Assembly (NCBI RefSeq): GCF_900129845.1 | Contig: NZ_FQXB01000001.1 | Location: 1,054,001-1,118,000, forward strand | Source: Cognatiyoonia sediminum | GTDB lineage: Bacteria; Pseudomonadota; Alphaproteobacteria; Rhodobacterales; Rhodobacteraceae | DNA length: 64,000 bases | Direction of reading: 5' to 3' | In this document: in pieces, positions 18,749 to 28,676 of the stretch | Position numbering within the stretch: the first letter of the stretch is position 1 | Layout: each line of letters begins with the position of its first letter | Translations under genes and position numbers: made by a program | Notes under the pieces: generated by a model | What the model was told of the DNA's origin: nothing | Database searches by the model: none | What the model saw: the letters and a program-made list of their open reading frames with translations, nothing else

Positions 18749-19591
18749 ATGATCAAAAAGACCCTTTTCGCCCTCGCACTTGTTGTCTCACCCCTCTCTG
18801 CACCAGCGCAAGAGAACGTGGCCCGCCTATCGGAGTTCCTCGAATACCTCGCTGGAACGGACTACTTTGTGCCAGAAGCCGCCGTGCAGTACGGCTTTCA
18901 AGGCAACAGCGCGGATGTCTATGCGGATCACCTGCGGAAAGTTTGGTCAGACCCTGACCTGAGAAATTACCTTGCCGCCAGCCTCGACCCCGTAGTGCGT
19001 TGGCAAGATGACGGCGGCGTTGAGTTTTCATCATTCGAAAAATTCATGGCCTATGCACCCTTTGTGCTGTCTGGACCAGCCGATCGTGGTGCCTTCAACC
19101 TTCCGGGGTCTATGCTTCAGGACTATGTGGCAGGTTACCATGCAGGATTTCTTGGCGAAGCGGAGAAGTCGCTCGGTGCATGCATCGAGGCCTACACGGT
19201 TGATTTTGGCGATACGCCAGAGCTGTTGATCAAATCAGCGCTGCTTAAAGTGGTTTTAATGCGCAATCTCGAAGCCAAGACGTTGCAAGCTTTTTTGCAA
19301 GCAAAACGCGAGGCCGCACGTGTCGGCCTCACGGATGGTTTTGAATACATCCCAATGACTGATGAAGAAACCGAATTCGCGCTCATCCCACTTTATCGCG
19401 AACTCGACGCAATGGCCGAAACGCATCCGAACAAAGCAGGGATAGAAGACTACTGGTACAATGACGGGAACGAGCCGCGCGATCTATGCGATGTCAGCGT
19501 TTTGGAGTGGTCCGTTCTGGATCGCTTGGAAGGTGAAGAACGGCAACTGGTCGCGCGGTACTTCCTAGAGGACTACACTGGCCAGCCCTAA
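18749..19591 (+). CDS. Secreted protein of unknown function
   Basis: A 280-residue protein. The N-terminus ([20 protein letters not shown], cleavage near AQE) is a classic Sec signal, so it is probably periplasmic. The rest is acidic and largely helical, with a region around residues 130-190 ([20 protein letters not shown]) that might be a TPR-like helical repeat. No enzyme motif is seen. It follows a small membrane protein and overlaps the convergent glmM by 4 bases. Confidence 0.7.
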   Translation: MIKKTLFALALVVSPLSAPAQENVARLSEFLEYLAGTDYFVPEAAVQYGFQGNSADVYADHLRKVWSDPDLRNYLAASLDPVVRWQDDGGVEFSSFEKFMAYAPFVLSGPADRGAFNLPGSMLQDYVAGYHAGFLGEAEKSLGACIEAYTVDFGDTPELLIKSALLKVVLMRNLEAKTLQAFLQAKREAARVGLTDGFEYIPMTDEETEFALIPLYRELDAMAETHPNKAGIEDYWYNDGNEPRDLCDVSVLEWSVLDRLEGEERQLVARYFLEDYTGQP

Positions 19592-20931
19592 GCGGCTGCT
19601 TCGACCTCTGCCACAATCCCGTCAACCACTTGCACCAGCAGGTCAGGGTCTTCGCATTCCGCCATAACGCGCACGAGTGGTTCTGTGCCGGATTTGCGGA
19701 TCAACAGACGGCCCTTGCCCTGCAGTTTGGTCTCAGCATCCGCAATGGAAGTTTTGACCGTGTCCGCAGACAGTGGATCAGAACCAACAGCATAGCGCAC
19801 GTTTTTGAGGAGTTGCGGAACCGTATCGAATTGCTGCGTCAACGCGCTCGCCTTGCGGCCCGTTTCGATCATGGCGCAGAGGAATTGAAGCCCAGCCAGC
19901 AAACCATCCCCTGTCGTCGCATAATCCGTCATAACGATATGGCCGGATTGCTCTCCGCCTAGGTTAAAGCCCCCCTGACGCATCGCTTCCACAACGTAAC
20001 GGTCGCCAACGCCGGTCCGTTCGAGCCGAAGACCTTTGGCATCCATATGACGTTCCAGACCAAGGTTCGACATCACCGTCGCGACCAATGTGCCCCCTGT
20101 CAGGCGACCCGCATCGGCCCATTGGGTAGCCAAGAGCGCCATGATCTGATCACCATCTGCAACCGCACCGGTTTCGTCGATGATCATCACGCGATCTGCG
20201 TCACCATCGAGGCAGATGCCTACATCTGCACCATGCGCAACCACGGCCGCCGCAGCCGTGTCGGTGTAGGTCGATCCACAATTTTCGTTGATATTGAACC
20301 CGTTTGGATCTGTGCCAACAGTCACAACCGTCGCGCCCAGTTCCCACAGGATTTCTGGCGCGGCACGATAGGCGGCCCCATTCGCACAATCGATCACGAC
20401 CTTCAGGCCGTCCAATCTCATCCCCGACGGAAGCGTGGATTTCACGCGCTCAGCGTAGCGGAACCGCCCGTCATCGATCCGCTTGGCACGCCCGATGTTT
20501 TCGGCCTTGGCAGGTTCAATGTCACTGGCGATGAGACGCTCGATTTCCATCTCGGCTTCGTCGCTTAGTTTGAACCCGTCTGGACCAAAGAACTTGATTC
20601 CGTTGTCATGATGCGGGTTGTGGCTGGCGGAAATCATGATCCCAACGTCAGCGCGCATGGATGTGGTCAGTAGGCCTACGGCAGGTGTCGGAACGGGACC
20701 AAGAAGCAGGACGTTCATGCCTGTGCTAGTTAGACCAGCCGTCAAAGCATTCTCGAACATGTAGCCAGACAGCCGCGTGTCCTTGCCAATGACCACACGA
20801 TGCCCGTTTGACCCATCATTGCGGAAATATCGCCCGGCTGCGGCTCCGATTTTGAGCGCCATATCAGCCGTCATTGGATAGGTGTTTGCGGTGCCTCGCA
20901 CACCGTCAGTGCCAAACAGTTTACGCGTCAT
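19588..20931 (-). CDS. glmM: Phosphoglucosamine mutase
   Basis: GlmM interconverts glucosamine-6-phosphate and glucosamine-1-phosphate for UDP-GlcNAc, the precursor of peptidoglycan and lipid A. The 447 residues show the N-terminal [14 protein letters not shown], the phosphoserine loop [15 protein letters not shown], the metal loop [11 protein letters not shown], the sugar-specificity loop GGEQSGH and the phosphate-binding [13 protein letters not shown]. It is the last gene of the folB-folP-glmM operon; its start overlaps the folP stop region by 11 bases. Confidence 0.97.
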   Translation of the reverse strand: MTRKLFGTDGVRGTANTYPMTADMALKIGAAAGRYFRNDGSNGHRVVIGKDTRLSGYMFENALTAGLTSTGMNVLLLGPVPTPAVGLLTTSMRADVGIMISASHNPHHDNGIKFFGPDGFKLSDEAEMEIERLIASDIEPAKAENIGRAKRIDDGRFRYAERVKSTLPSGMRLDGLKVVIDCANGAAYRAAPEILWELGATVVTVGTDPNGFNINENCGSTYTDTAAAAVVAHGADVGICLDGDADRVMIIDETGAVADGDQIMALLATQWADAGRLTGGTLVATVMSNLGLERHMDAKGLRLERTGVGDRYVVEAMRQGGFNLGGEQSGHIVMTDYATTGDGLLAGLQFLCAMIETGRKASALTQQFDTVPQLLKNVRYAVGSDPLSADTVKTSIADAETKLQGKGRLLIRKSGTEPLVRVMAECEDPDLLVQVVDGIVAEVEAAA

Positions 20932-21943
20932 TCCTTGATGCCCCGATCATTGCCATGTGCAGATCAATTGCCTGCTTGGTGGCGAATGTATCGTGGACGC
21001 GCAAGATTTGCACCCCTTGGTTGACGCCGAAAAGCGAAACAGCAACAGACCCGCCCAATCGGTCGGCGGCATCCGGCGCATTGCCCAGCGTACCGATGAA
21101 CCGTTTTCGAGATGCGCCCAGCAGGATTGGGCATCCTAACCCGTGGAACAAGCTTATGCCTTCGAGGAGCTGTAGATTGTGAACGAGCGTTTTGCCAAAG
21201 CCGATACCGGGATCAACAATGATCTTTGTTCGACCTATCCCAGCCGCTACCGCGATCTCGATACGCTCTTCTAAGTAGTCATACACATCGAGCAGGACGT
21301 CATCATACTCTGGCTTGTCTTGCATCGTTTTCGGATCGCCCTGCGCATGCATGATGCAGACAGGCAAACCAGAGGCCGCTACTGTTTCTGCCATTCGATC
21401 ATCAAACGAAAGGCCGGAGACATCGTTGATCATTGATGCGCCGGCCTTGACAGCCGCCTCAGCCACATCGGCCTTTCTTGTATCAATAGAAATTGCAACG
21501 TCATGCGCGGTCCGAACTTGCGCAATCGGTGGGAATGTCCGGTTGATTTCTTCAGAAGACGGCACGAAGTCGGCCCCGGGACGGGTGCTCTCTCCCCCCA
21601 CGTCAACGATGCTAACCCCATCGGCGATCATCTCACCTGACCGCTCGACTGCCGCTGATGCCGATGCGTGTTCCCCACCGTCGGAGAAACTGTCAGGCGT
21701 CACGTTCAAAATGCCCATAAGATGTGGTCGATGAAAGCTAAGACCCGATAGGTCTGCACGCGAGGCCGTTAGTCGACCAAGGATTTCGGCAGAAACCTCA
21801 GACGCCGCAACAATCTCCGATGCGCCATTTCTGATCAGCACTACGACCTGATCGAACCAACACCATCCTCCCGCCAAGCGCTGCGCGCCTTTCGGACGCG
21901 CCGGCTCTGTTCGGACGATTGGTCGAAAATACGCTTTGCTCAT
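20921..21943 (-). CDS. folP: Dihydropteroate synthase with N-terminal extension
   Basis: FolP joins 6-hydroxymethyl-dihydropterin pyrophosphate with p-aminobenzoate to give dihydropteroate. The core begins at about residue 74 with [15 protein letters not shown], then [32 protein letters not shown], and [11 protein letters not shown]. All are conserved. At 340 residues it is longer than the usual ~280 because of an N-terminal extension of about 70 residues of unknown role. It overlaps folB by 4 bases (ATGA) and glmM by 11, so translation is coupled. Confidence 0.96.
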   Translation of the reverse strand: MSKAYFRPIVRTEPARPKGAQRLAGGWCWFDQVVVLIRNGASEIVAASEVSAEILGRLTASRADLSGLSFHRPHLMGILNVTPDSFSDGGEHASASAAVERSGEMIADGVSIVDVGGESTRPGADFVPSSEEINRTFPPIAQVRTAHDVAISIDTRKADVAEAAVKAGASMINDVSGLSFDDRMAETVAASGLPVCIMHAQGDPKTMQDKPEYDDVLLDVYDYLEERIEIAVAAGIGRTKIIVDPGIGFGKTLVHNLQLLEGISLFHGLGCPILLGASRKRFIGTLGNAPDAADRLGGSVAVSLFGVNQGVQILRVHDTFATKQAIDLHMAMIGASRNDA

Positions 21944-22857
21944 AGCGTCGCTTGGTCTGAGGACACGGATCGCGCTGGCATGGAAACGTCAGGGGCATCC
22001 GCTCCGATGACCACAAGCTCCTTCGCAAGCATCTCCTCAGCGAACCAAGCCGCCAGCCCCACAGCGTCACGCGAAGAAGCTGATGGCCCTTCCACGGCAT
22101 CAAGGACGATCTTAGACGGCGCCCAAACGCAGATTTGGCCATTCTTCATCGCCCAATCGAGTTCGGTCCGCGTTGCTACGACCTTGCACCGCAAATCGCG
22201 CGCGGCAAGCACCCATGCGTTCTGTTCGATCGCAAGCAAGTCGATCCGACGCTGAGTCATCGCATGGCCGGTGGACGGACATTGTAAATCCCCTGCCCCG
22301 ACGCAAAGGATCAATGGCGCTTCGCGATCGTCCAGTTGATCGATCCAGCCCTTCAGATTTGGCGAAGCGATTGCCTCGTTCGACAGAAACAAGACACGAG
22401 GATGTGGAGCGTCAACGACATCCTGCCACGCGGGCTGAGCGCCATCACTCGAACGAACGATCTCAACACCCAATGCAAATGGCCCGCGATCAAGCTTCTC
22501 AATTCGAACGAAAACGCGTTCTGCCATTGGTTCAAGCAGAATGCGTTCCGCGACACGCGCGGCAAGCGTTTCAAGCAAGTTAATACGCTCAGCTTCTAAC
22601 TCGACCTGAATGGCCTCGATCACCTTATCGTAAGACAAGATGCGATCTACATCATCATCGATTGGGCCTGTGTCGGGTAGCACCTCCACAACGACGTTGA
22701 ATTTGACCCGCTGAAGTTTGCCACGCTCTGCTTGGAACGCCCCAATCTCCACCTCAACGGTATAGTCGCGCAAAGAAATCCGATCATAAGGCACATCTGT
22801 GCTGGCAGCCGCGCGCTCAGATGGATGCGCAAATGCAAGGCGAATATCGTCGTTCAT
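21940..22857 (-). CDS. folB: Dihydroneopterin aldolase FolB fused to an amino-acid-kinase-like domain
   Basis: Residues ~25-135 form a complete FolB domain (DRISLRDYTVEVEIGAFQAER, DRILSYDKVIEAI, NLLETLAARVAERIL, VRIEKLDRG), which cleaves dihydroneopterin in folate synthesis. Ordinary FolB is about 120 residues. Here a second domain (~148-288) carries LILCVGAGDLQ, HAMTQRRIDLLAIEQNAWVL and SSRDAVGLAAWFAEEMLAKE. This pattern resembles the C-terminal half of amino-acid-kinase-fold proteins such as MfnE; this is inference. The start is ATG at 22857; TTG two codons upstream is possible. Confidence 0.88.
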   Translation of the reverse strand: MNDDIRLAFAHPSERAAASTDVPYDRISLRDYTVEVEIGAFQAERGKLQRVKFNVVVEVLPDTGPIDDDVDRILSYDKVIEAIQVELEAERINLLETLAARVAERILLEPMAERVFVRIEKLDRGPFALGVEIVRSSDGAQPAWQDVVDAPHPRVLFLSNEAIASPNLKGWIDQLDDREAPLILCVGAGDLQCPSTGHAMTQRRIDLLAIEQNAWVLAARDLRCKVVATRTELDWAMKNGQICVWAPSKIVLDAVEGPSASSRDAVGLAAWFAEEMLAKELVVIGADAPDVSMPARSVSSDQATL

Positions 22858-22948
22858 GGGCAATCGTCCTGTGATACCAGAACTCGATACGCTAGCAGCG
22901 CCTCACCCACAAGAAGATGAGGCGGCAGCTTTATGCAGATTTACGACT

Positions 22949-23620
22949 TTAGTTTCGCGCCTGTTGGGTCGGTTGGCGGTAGAAGTAGTGGTAACCAATC
23001 GACGCTGTTCGAGGGAAGCGACGCGCCCAAGACGGGTTAACCGACTTTGTGTGATAGTGCGTTGCACCGTCGGTCAGCTCACGCGGCATTCCGTCAATTA
23101 GTAGCCGGGCTACTTTGCCGACCTTCTGGAATGCGCGTGGTTCATTGATGTTCTCGGCATAGCCATCGCAGGTATAGGTGAACTGGCACTGATACTTTCG
23201 ACCGGTACCTTGGTTGATCACACCGCAAATGCTGTCGGGGTAAGACGCGCTATCAACACGATTGAGGATCACTTCGCCTACTGCAAAAATACCACGCGTA
23301 CTTTCGCCGCGTGCTTCAAAGTAAAGAGCCTCCGCAAGGCACTGCCAATGAGAATCGCCAGAGGCGGCCGGCAGAGACGCCAAGAAGTCATTGGTGTAGT
23401 CGAATTCAGTCGGCGCTGACGCTGCTCGTTCAACTGGAATAGGAACAGATGTCAGCGCAGCCAGACGGCGGTCAGGGATAGCACTAAGCGCTTCGCTCTC
23501 TTGCCCAAGAAGGGCCGCAAGTCGACTTTCAAGAACTTCATTTGCAGAGAGAGTCGCAGGCGCAAAAGCCACAAAACTCGTCACCGCAGCGACCAAAAGG
23601 CCGCGGCCCCACTTCAACAT
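22949..23620 (-). CDS. Cell wall hydrolase (SleB/hydrolase_2 family)
   Basis: A 223-residue protein. The N-terminal helix (GRGLLVAAVTSFVAFAPATLSA) is a signal peptide or anchor. The hydrolase_2 domain includes LAEALYFEARGESTRG with the catalytic Glu, VGEVILNRVDSASYP, CQFTYTCDG, and a C-terminal HYHTKSVNPSWARRF. It probably cleaves peptidoglycan in the periplasm, as SleB does in spores and CwlJ/SleB-like enzymes do in alphaproteobacteria. The ATG at 23620 has GGTGGGA upstream. Confidence 0.9.
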   Translation of the reverse strand: MLKWGRGLLVAAVTSFVAFAPATLSANEVLESRLAALLGQESEALSAIPDRRLAALTSVPIPVERAASAPTEFDYTNDFLASLPAASGDSHWQCLAEALYFEARGESTRGIFAVGEVILNRVDSASYPDSICGVINQGTGRKYQCQFTYTCDGYAENINEPRAFQKVGKVARLLIDGMPRELTDGATHYHTKSVNPSWARRFPRTASIGYHYFYRQPTQQARN

Positions 23621-23706
23621 TTGTCCCACCACAGGTGTCACACGGCCAGCTCCGTGCAAGCGCGGCGGTGATTAAGGCAAATTTAAGGCGACGTAAAGTG
23701 CGACGT

Positions 23707-23737
23707 TTTCACTGTTTCTTGAATGTAAACAGTGAAA
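23707..23737. repeat. 11-bp perfect inverted repeat (TTTCACTGTTT / AAACAGTGAAA)
   Basis: Two 11-base arms are separated by CTTGAATGT in the gap between the PPDK-like gene and the SleB gene. No T run follows on the minus strand (AACGTCGC), so it is not a classical terminator. It may be an operator for the SleB gene or an RNA 3'-end hairpin for the PPDK-like transcript. Confidence 0.7.
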
Positions 23738-23787
23738 GCATGCGAACCCGTATTGTTTCCGCAGCAAGCAACATAAAGCTTGGAATG

Positions 23788-26337
23788 TTACATAAGGCGT
23801 TCATTCAGGGCCAATTGCGCCGCCGACAGTCGTGCAAGCGGAACTCGGAATGGCGAACAAGACACATAGTCAAACCCTTCGGTGCGGCAGAAAGCGATCG
23901 CAGTTCGGCTACCGCCGTGTTCTCCGCAAATTGAGAGAACCACGTCTTTTCGGCCCTTTCGCCCGCGTTCCGCACCGATGGAAAGCAGTTCGCCCACACC
24001 TTCGATATCAAGCGTATGGAAAGGATCTTCTTCGTAGACGGCTTGCTGGACGTAGGTGGACATAAAGCGCCCTGCATCATCTCGAGACAAACCATATGTC
24101 ATTTGGGTCAAGTCATTGGTTCCAAACGACAAAAACTCAGAATACTCCGCAATATCTTCGGCGCGCAAAGCTGCGCGCGGTGTTTCGACCATAACACCGA
24201 GTTTGAAATCAAACTCCGCTCTTTGTTCTGCCTGAACAGAAGCAGCGACGGCATCGATACGGGCTTTGATCAGCTCGACCTCTTTCATCGCGCTGATCAG
24301 TGGGATCATGATCTCAGGCACGATGTTGATACCATCTTTCGCGGCGTCCACCGTTGCTTCAAAAATAGCGCGCGCCTGCATTTCATATATCTCGGGCAAG
24401 GCGATCCCTTGCCGAATGCCTCGCATACCGAGCATCGGATTGTACTCACTTAACGCCTGAACACGCTCAACGATATCCGGCAAAGGCAGCGCGAGTGAGG
24501 CGGCAAGATCCCGCTGACCGGCTTTGTCAAAAGGAAGGAATTCATGCAGCGGCATGTCAAAGAGACGCATACAGACCGGTTTTCCCTGCATAATGGAGAA
24601 CAATTCTTTCATGTCGGCGCGTTGCAGCGGAAGCAGACGTTCGAGAACGGCCCTGCGATCTTCCTCGGTTTCCGCAAAGATCATTTCGCGCATCATGCCT
24701 AGGCGGTCGCCTTCAAAGAACATATGTTCAGTTCGACACAGGCCGATCCCTTCCGCCGCGAAGTTCTTGGCAGTTTGCGCATCCGCTGGCGTATCGGCAT
24801 TGGCCCGGACGCCAATGTCACGGAATTCGTCGGCCCAGCTCAGCAACGTCTGAAACGCGTCGTCCAAAGCGGCTTCGAGCATCTTTGGCGCACCGGCAAG
24901 CACTTGCCCTCTGGTTCCATCGACGGTGATCACATCGCCTTCGGATAGAATACGACCATCCGGCGTTTCGATCTCGCCGCGGCGGGTGTTGACCGAAAGA
25001 TCGGAAGCCCCAACGACGCAAGGCAGACCAAGACCGCGCCCAATCACAGCCGCATGGCTCGTGACCCCACCCCGCACAGTCAAAACGGCATGTGCGGCGT
25101 TCATGCCGCGAATGTCCTCAGGAGTGGTTTCGCGGCGAACGAGGATACAAGGCTCACCGCGCGCAGCACTTGCCTGTGCTTCGTTCGCGGATAAAACGAT
25201 CTGACCTGTGGCCGCACCAGGACTGGCGGCGATGCCTGTCACCAATACATCGCGCTTTGCATCGGGATCGACTTGGCGGTGCAGCATTTCGGACAAAGCT
25301 GCCGGTTTGACGCGCAAGACCGCCTCTTCCCGTGGGATCACGCCGTCTTCGGCAAGGGCGACAGCGATTTGAACTTCGGCGCGGCTGGATCGCTGCACTT
25401 TCACTGCGTCGAGGATGTTGAGCTTGCCGTTCTCAATCGTGAAAGACACTTCCATCTCTTCGCGCAAGCGCGACCGGCAAAGGTCGCGGTAGGCTAAAAG
25501 CTCTGCGAAGATCACAGGGCTGAGGTCTTCCAAGGATCGGCCGCGCGGATCCTTTGTCAGGTAAATCGCGCCCTCAACGTCTCCAAGTGCATCACGACCT
25601 TGGCTTTGGCCGAGATAGCGACCTGTGACTTGTGGCTTACCTGTCGTGCTATCGACATATTGAATAACACCAGAACCACATTCGCCGTCCCTCCCCACGC
25701 CTAGGGCCATTTCTTGAACGACGAGGCCCAGCCCCGCATCCGCAGGTGCACCTTTCGCTTCGCGGAGCAATCGTGCAGTGGTTCCGTCCCAAGCACGCGC
25801 CATGGAGCGTAGAACGGCCTCCAATTGCTCAGTCGGGTCTTGCGGGAAAGGTTCGTCGGCTTCGAATTCGTAGGTTTCCAAGGCCAATCTGAGGTCGTCA
25901 GCCGTTGGTTTTGCTGGCAATTCAAAGACTTCCGGATCAAGCCGTGCCACTTCGATGGCATAAGCGTGGATGAAACGCGCATAGAGGGCGGTGGCGGCGG
26001 CCTCACCTACGGTGTCCTTCATCGTATCAAGGCGCGCATCGTTCATGCCGATATTTAGAACTGCCGCTGGGCCACCCCAATCGGGGCTCAGGCTCGAGGG
26101 GCGGACAGACAGCAACGGTGTCTCACCAAAGGGTGCCATGACCTGAGCCATGTCCGGCAGATCACCTGCGGCAATTTTGCTAACCGCGTCAAACGACAGC
26201 GCCACAGTCGTTGGCACCGGCATCTCCAACCGGATCAATCGCTGCAAACACTTCGCACGATTGCCATGCACCGCCGGAGACATGGCGGCGGTTGGAGTGA
26301 TCAGAGTCACCTCGACGAAGGTTGTGCGTTTCTGCAC
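23788..26337 (-). CDS. PPDK-like PEP-utilising protein with degenerate ATP-binding domain
   Basis: An 849-residue protein of PPDK domain order: ATP-grasp-like N-domain, swivelling phosphohistidine domain, and C-terminal PEP/pyruvate barrel. The swivel His is in GGVTSHAAVIGRG (His ~428). The barrel is well kept: LCRTEHMFF, GMRGIRQG, MVETPRA, FGTNDLTQMTYG, and catalytic Cys in SICGEHGG. The N-domain is not: the SGAxxSMPGMMDT loop reads PSSLSPDWGGPAA, and YMLQTR reads NILDAV. It may therefore not make PEP from ATP and pyruvate. The GTG start at 26337 has AAGGA 8 bases before it. It is last in the glyQ-glyS operon. Confidence 0.85.
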   Translation of the reverse strand: MQKRTTFVEVTLITPTAAMSPAVHGNRAKCLQRLIRLEMPVPTTVALSFDAVSKIAAGDLPDMAQVMAPFGETPLLSVRPSSLSPDWGGPAAVLNIGMNDARLDTMKDTVGEAAATALYARFIHAYAIEVARLDPEVFELPAKPTADDLRLALETYEFEADEPFPQDPTEQLEAVLRSMARAWDGTTARLLREAKGAPADAGLGLVVQEMALGVGRDGECGSGVIQYVDSTTGKPQVTGRYLGQSQGRDALGDVEGAIYLTKDPRGRSLEDLSPVIFAELLAYRDLCRSRLREEMEVSFTIENGKLNILDAVKVQRSSRAEVQIAVALAEDGVIPREEAVLRVKPAALSEMLHRQVDPDAKRDVLVTGIAASPGAATGQIVLSANEAQASAARGEPCILVRRETTPEDIRGMNAAHAVLTVRGGVTSHAAVIGRGLGLPCVVGASDLSVNTRRGEIETPDGRILSEGDVITVDGTRGQVLAGAPKMLEAALDDAFQTLLSWADEFRDIGVRANADTPADAQTAKNFAAEGIGLCRTEHMFFEGDRLGMMREMIFAETEEDRRAVLERLLPLQRADMKELFSIMQGKPVCMRLFDMPLHEFLPFDKAGQRDLAASLALPLPDIVERVQALSEYNPMLGMRGIRQGIALPEIYEMQARAIFEATVDAAKDGINIVPEIMIPLISAMKEVELIKARIDAVAASVQAEQRAEFDFKLGVMVETPRAALRAEDIAEYSEFLSFGTNDLTQMTYGLSRDDAGRFMSTYVQQAVYEEDPFHTLDIEGVGELLSIGAERGRKGRKDVVLSICGEHGGSRTAIAFCRTEGFDYVSCSPFRVPLARLSAAQLALNERLM

Positions 26338-26414
26338 TGCGGCATTCCTTGTATTCAACCGCAGCATAGGAGCAGTTTGCGCCCAATGTAAGGAAAATGT
26401 GACGTGACTTGGTG

Positions 26415-28676
26415 TCAGCCTTCAATCTTGGTCAAATCCGCCACAGCGAGGCAGGTTGAGCGGATGCGAGACAACAAATTCAAACGGTTACGGCGCAGAA
26501 CGTCGCTTTCCGCGTTGACCTGAACGTCTGTAAAGAAGGCATCAATCGGCACGCGCAGACCCGCCATGGCGGTCATCGCAGTGGTGAAATCCTCTGCTTC
26601 CATTGCTGGTTTGATCACAGCGTCAGCCTCATCCAGCGCTTTGAAAAGCGCCTTTTCGGCGTCATGTTCGGCGAATTTGATATCCGCACCGTAGGAATAT
26701 TCCACGCCATCCTTCTCTTCCGCTTGGGTCAGAATGTTGTTGGCACGTTTGAAGCCTTGGATCAGGTTTTCACCGTCATCGGTGGAAAGGGTTTCGGACA
26801 GCGCCCTCGCCCGTTTGACCAAAAGTGTCAGATCATCATTCCCCGGCATCGCGATGCAGGCGTCGATGATGTCATGACGGATGCCTTGATCACGCAGGAA
26901 GACTTTGAGGCGGTCGTGGAAGAAGGTGAGGAGATTGGCTAAACGTTCGCGTGTTTCTACAAACTTATCGAAGTAGTAAACTCTCGCTTCTTCCGACAAC
27001 TCGCCAATCTTATTTTTTGTGAACTCTTTGATTAAGTTCGCTCTGTCGAAATTAGAACCAAGATTATCAAGTAGAGCATCAAACTGCTTCAGTAAGTCGA
27101 GACCCGTTTGGGGCGGAACTTCTTGCTTGTCGAAATCAAAGGCCACAAAGACGTAGGCATAGTCTTCAATAAAGTCCGAAAAATTAAGCCGAACATTATT
27201 TGCCAAAATAAGGCGAATTACTCCCAAAGCCGCTCTTCTCAATGCAAACGGATCTTTCGAACCCGTCGGCCTTTCATCAATCGCCCAGAACCCCGTTAGT
27301 TTATCCAACTTCTCGGCCAATGACACAGCCACAGACACCGGTGCAGTCGGAACCTCATCCGATGGCCCCAAAGGCGCGTAGTGTTCCTCACAGGCGACAG
27401 CGACCTCAGCTGGCAAGCCCGCCGCTTCGCTGTAATACCGCCCCATAAGCCCTTGAAGGTCAGGGAATTCGTAAACCATCTCGGACGCCAAATCGGCCTT
27501 GGCCACCTGCGCCGCTTGTGCTGCCAACTCAGGATCGGCGCCCACCGCGGGTGCCAGCTCTTTCGCCAGCGCCGTCATCCGTTCAATCAGATCGCGTTGC
27601 GAACCGAGTTTGTTATGGAACGTCACATTGGCCTGCGCATCGAGCCATGGCTGCATCTTCTCGCCCTTGGCAACCCGCAGGTCGTTTTCCCAGAAGAACT
27701 TCGCATCCGCCAGACGCGCCGACAGAACCTTTTGGTTGCCCGCAAGGATCGTCGCGCCGTTGTCGGCAGTTTCCATGTTGGCCACGGTGATGAACTGCTC
27801 AATCCGGCCCGTCTTGGCATTGCGGACGGAGAAGAACTTTTGATGCTCTTTCATCGAGGTTTGCAGCACTTCAGGCGGCAGTTCCAAAAACACTTCATCA
27901 ATCTTGCCCATCAGCACGACGGGCCATTCGACCAGCCCTGCGACCTCAGCCAGAAGGCCCTTGTCCTCAACAACCTCAAGCCCCTGCGCGAAGGCTTGAT
28001 TGCTGGCGTCCTGCCAGATGGCTTCAGCCCGCTCATCGGCGCGCAGAACAACATTGGCGCGCTTTAGCTTCGCCTCATAATCATCGAAAGAGGTGACAGA
28101 AATCGCGCCTTTGGACATGAAGCGATGGCCATAGGTGAAATCGCCAGAAGTGATCCCGTCCACATCCACCGGCACCAACGTTGCGCCGCTTTCATCGGTC
28201 ATTAGGCAGACAATCGAATGCAGCGGGCGCACCCATTTCAGCGTGCCAGAGCCCCAACGCATGGATTTCGGCCATGGGAAGTTGCGGATGGTCTTATCCA
28301 GAACCTCGGCAATCACGTCCGAAGCCAAACGCCCCGGCCTTTCAATCACCGCGAAGTAGACCTGACCCTTTTTGTCATCGCGCACCTCAAGATCGTCACG
28401 CGCCACGCCTGCACCGCGCAAGAACCCTTCAATCGCTTGATCTGGCGCACCAACTTTAGGGCCTTTGCGTTCTTCCCGCACAGGTTTGCTCTCTGCCAAA
28501 AGGTCTTCAACAGACAGCGTCAACCGCCGCGGTGTCGAAAAGGCAGCGGCCCCCGCATAGGTCAGACCCGCCTCGACCAAACCGTCGGTCACAAGTTTCT
28601 TCAAATCCTCCGCCGCGCGTTTTTGCATCCGTGCGGGGATTTCTTCGGAAAAGAGTTCGATCAGAAGATCAGGCAT
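26415..28676 (-). CDS. glyS: Glycine-tRNA ligase beta subunit
   Basis: A 753-residue beta subunit of the bacterial alpha2beta2 glycyl-tRNA synthetase. It begins MPDLLIELFSEEIPARMQ, a strict family signature, and has WPKSMRWGSG, FLELPPEVLQTSMKEHQ and a C-terminal anticodon-binding domain (DAFFTDVQVNAESDVLRRNRLNLL). It recognises the tRNA and the alpha subunit carries catalysis. The start overlaps the upstream membrane protein gene stop by one base. A ~300-base patch (26941-27240, residues ~478-578) is clearly AT-rich compared with both sides. Confidence 0.97.
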   Translation of the reverse strand: MPDLLIELFSEEIPARMQKRAAEDLKKLVTDGLVEAGLTYAGAAAFSTPRRLTLSVEDLLAESKPVREERKGPKVGAPDQAIEGFLRGAGVARDDLEVRDDKKGQVYFAVIERPGRLASDVIAEVLDKTIRNFPWPKSMRWGSGTLKWVRPLHSIVCLMTDESGATLVPVDVDGITSGDFTYGHRFMSKGAISVTSFDDYEAKLKRANVVLRADERAEAIWQDASNQAFAQGLEVVEDKGLLAEVAGLVEWPVVLMGKIDEVFLELPPEVLQTSMKEHQKFFSVRNAKTGRIEQFITVANMETADNGATILAGNQKVLSARLADAKFFWENDLRVAKGEKMQPWLDAQANVTFHNKLGSQRDLIERMTALAKELAPAVGADPELAAQAAQVAKADLASEMVYEFPDLQGLMGRYYSEAAGLPAEVAVACEEHYAPLGPSDEVPTAPVSVAVSLAEKLDKLTGFWAIDERPTGSKDPFALRRAALGVIRLILANNVRLNFSDFIEDYAYVFVAFDFDKQEVPPQTGLDLLKQFDALLDNLGSNFDRANLIKEFTKNKIGELSEEARVYYFDKFVETRERLANLLTFFHDRLKVFLRDQGIRHDIIDACIAMPGNDDLTLLVKRARALSETLSTDDGENLIQGFKRANNILTQAEEKDGVEYSYGADIKFAEHDAEKALFKALDEADAVIKPAMEAEDFTTAMTAMAGLRVPIDAFFTDVQVNAESDVLRRNRLNLLSRIRSTCLAVADLTKIEG

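Noticed and set aside
27381-28067. 228-residue open frame on the plus strand
   Set aside because: Antisense to glyS, no recognisable domain or ribosome site.
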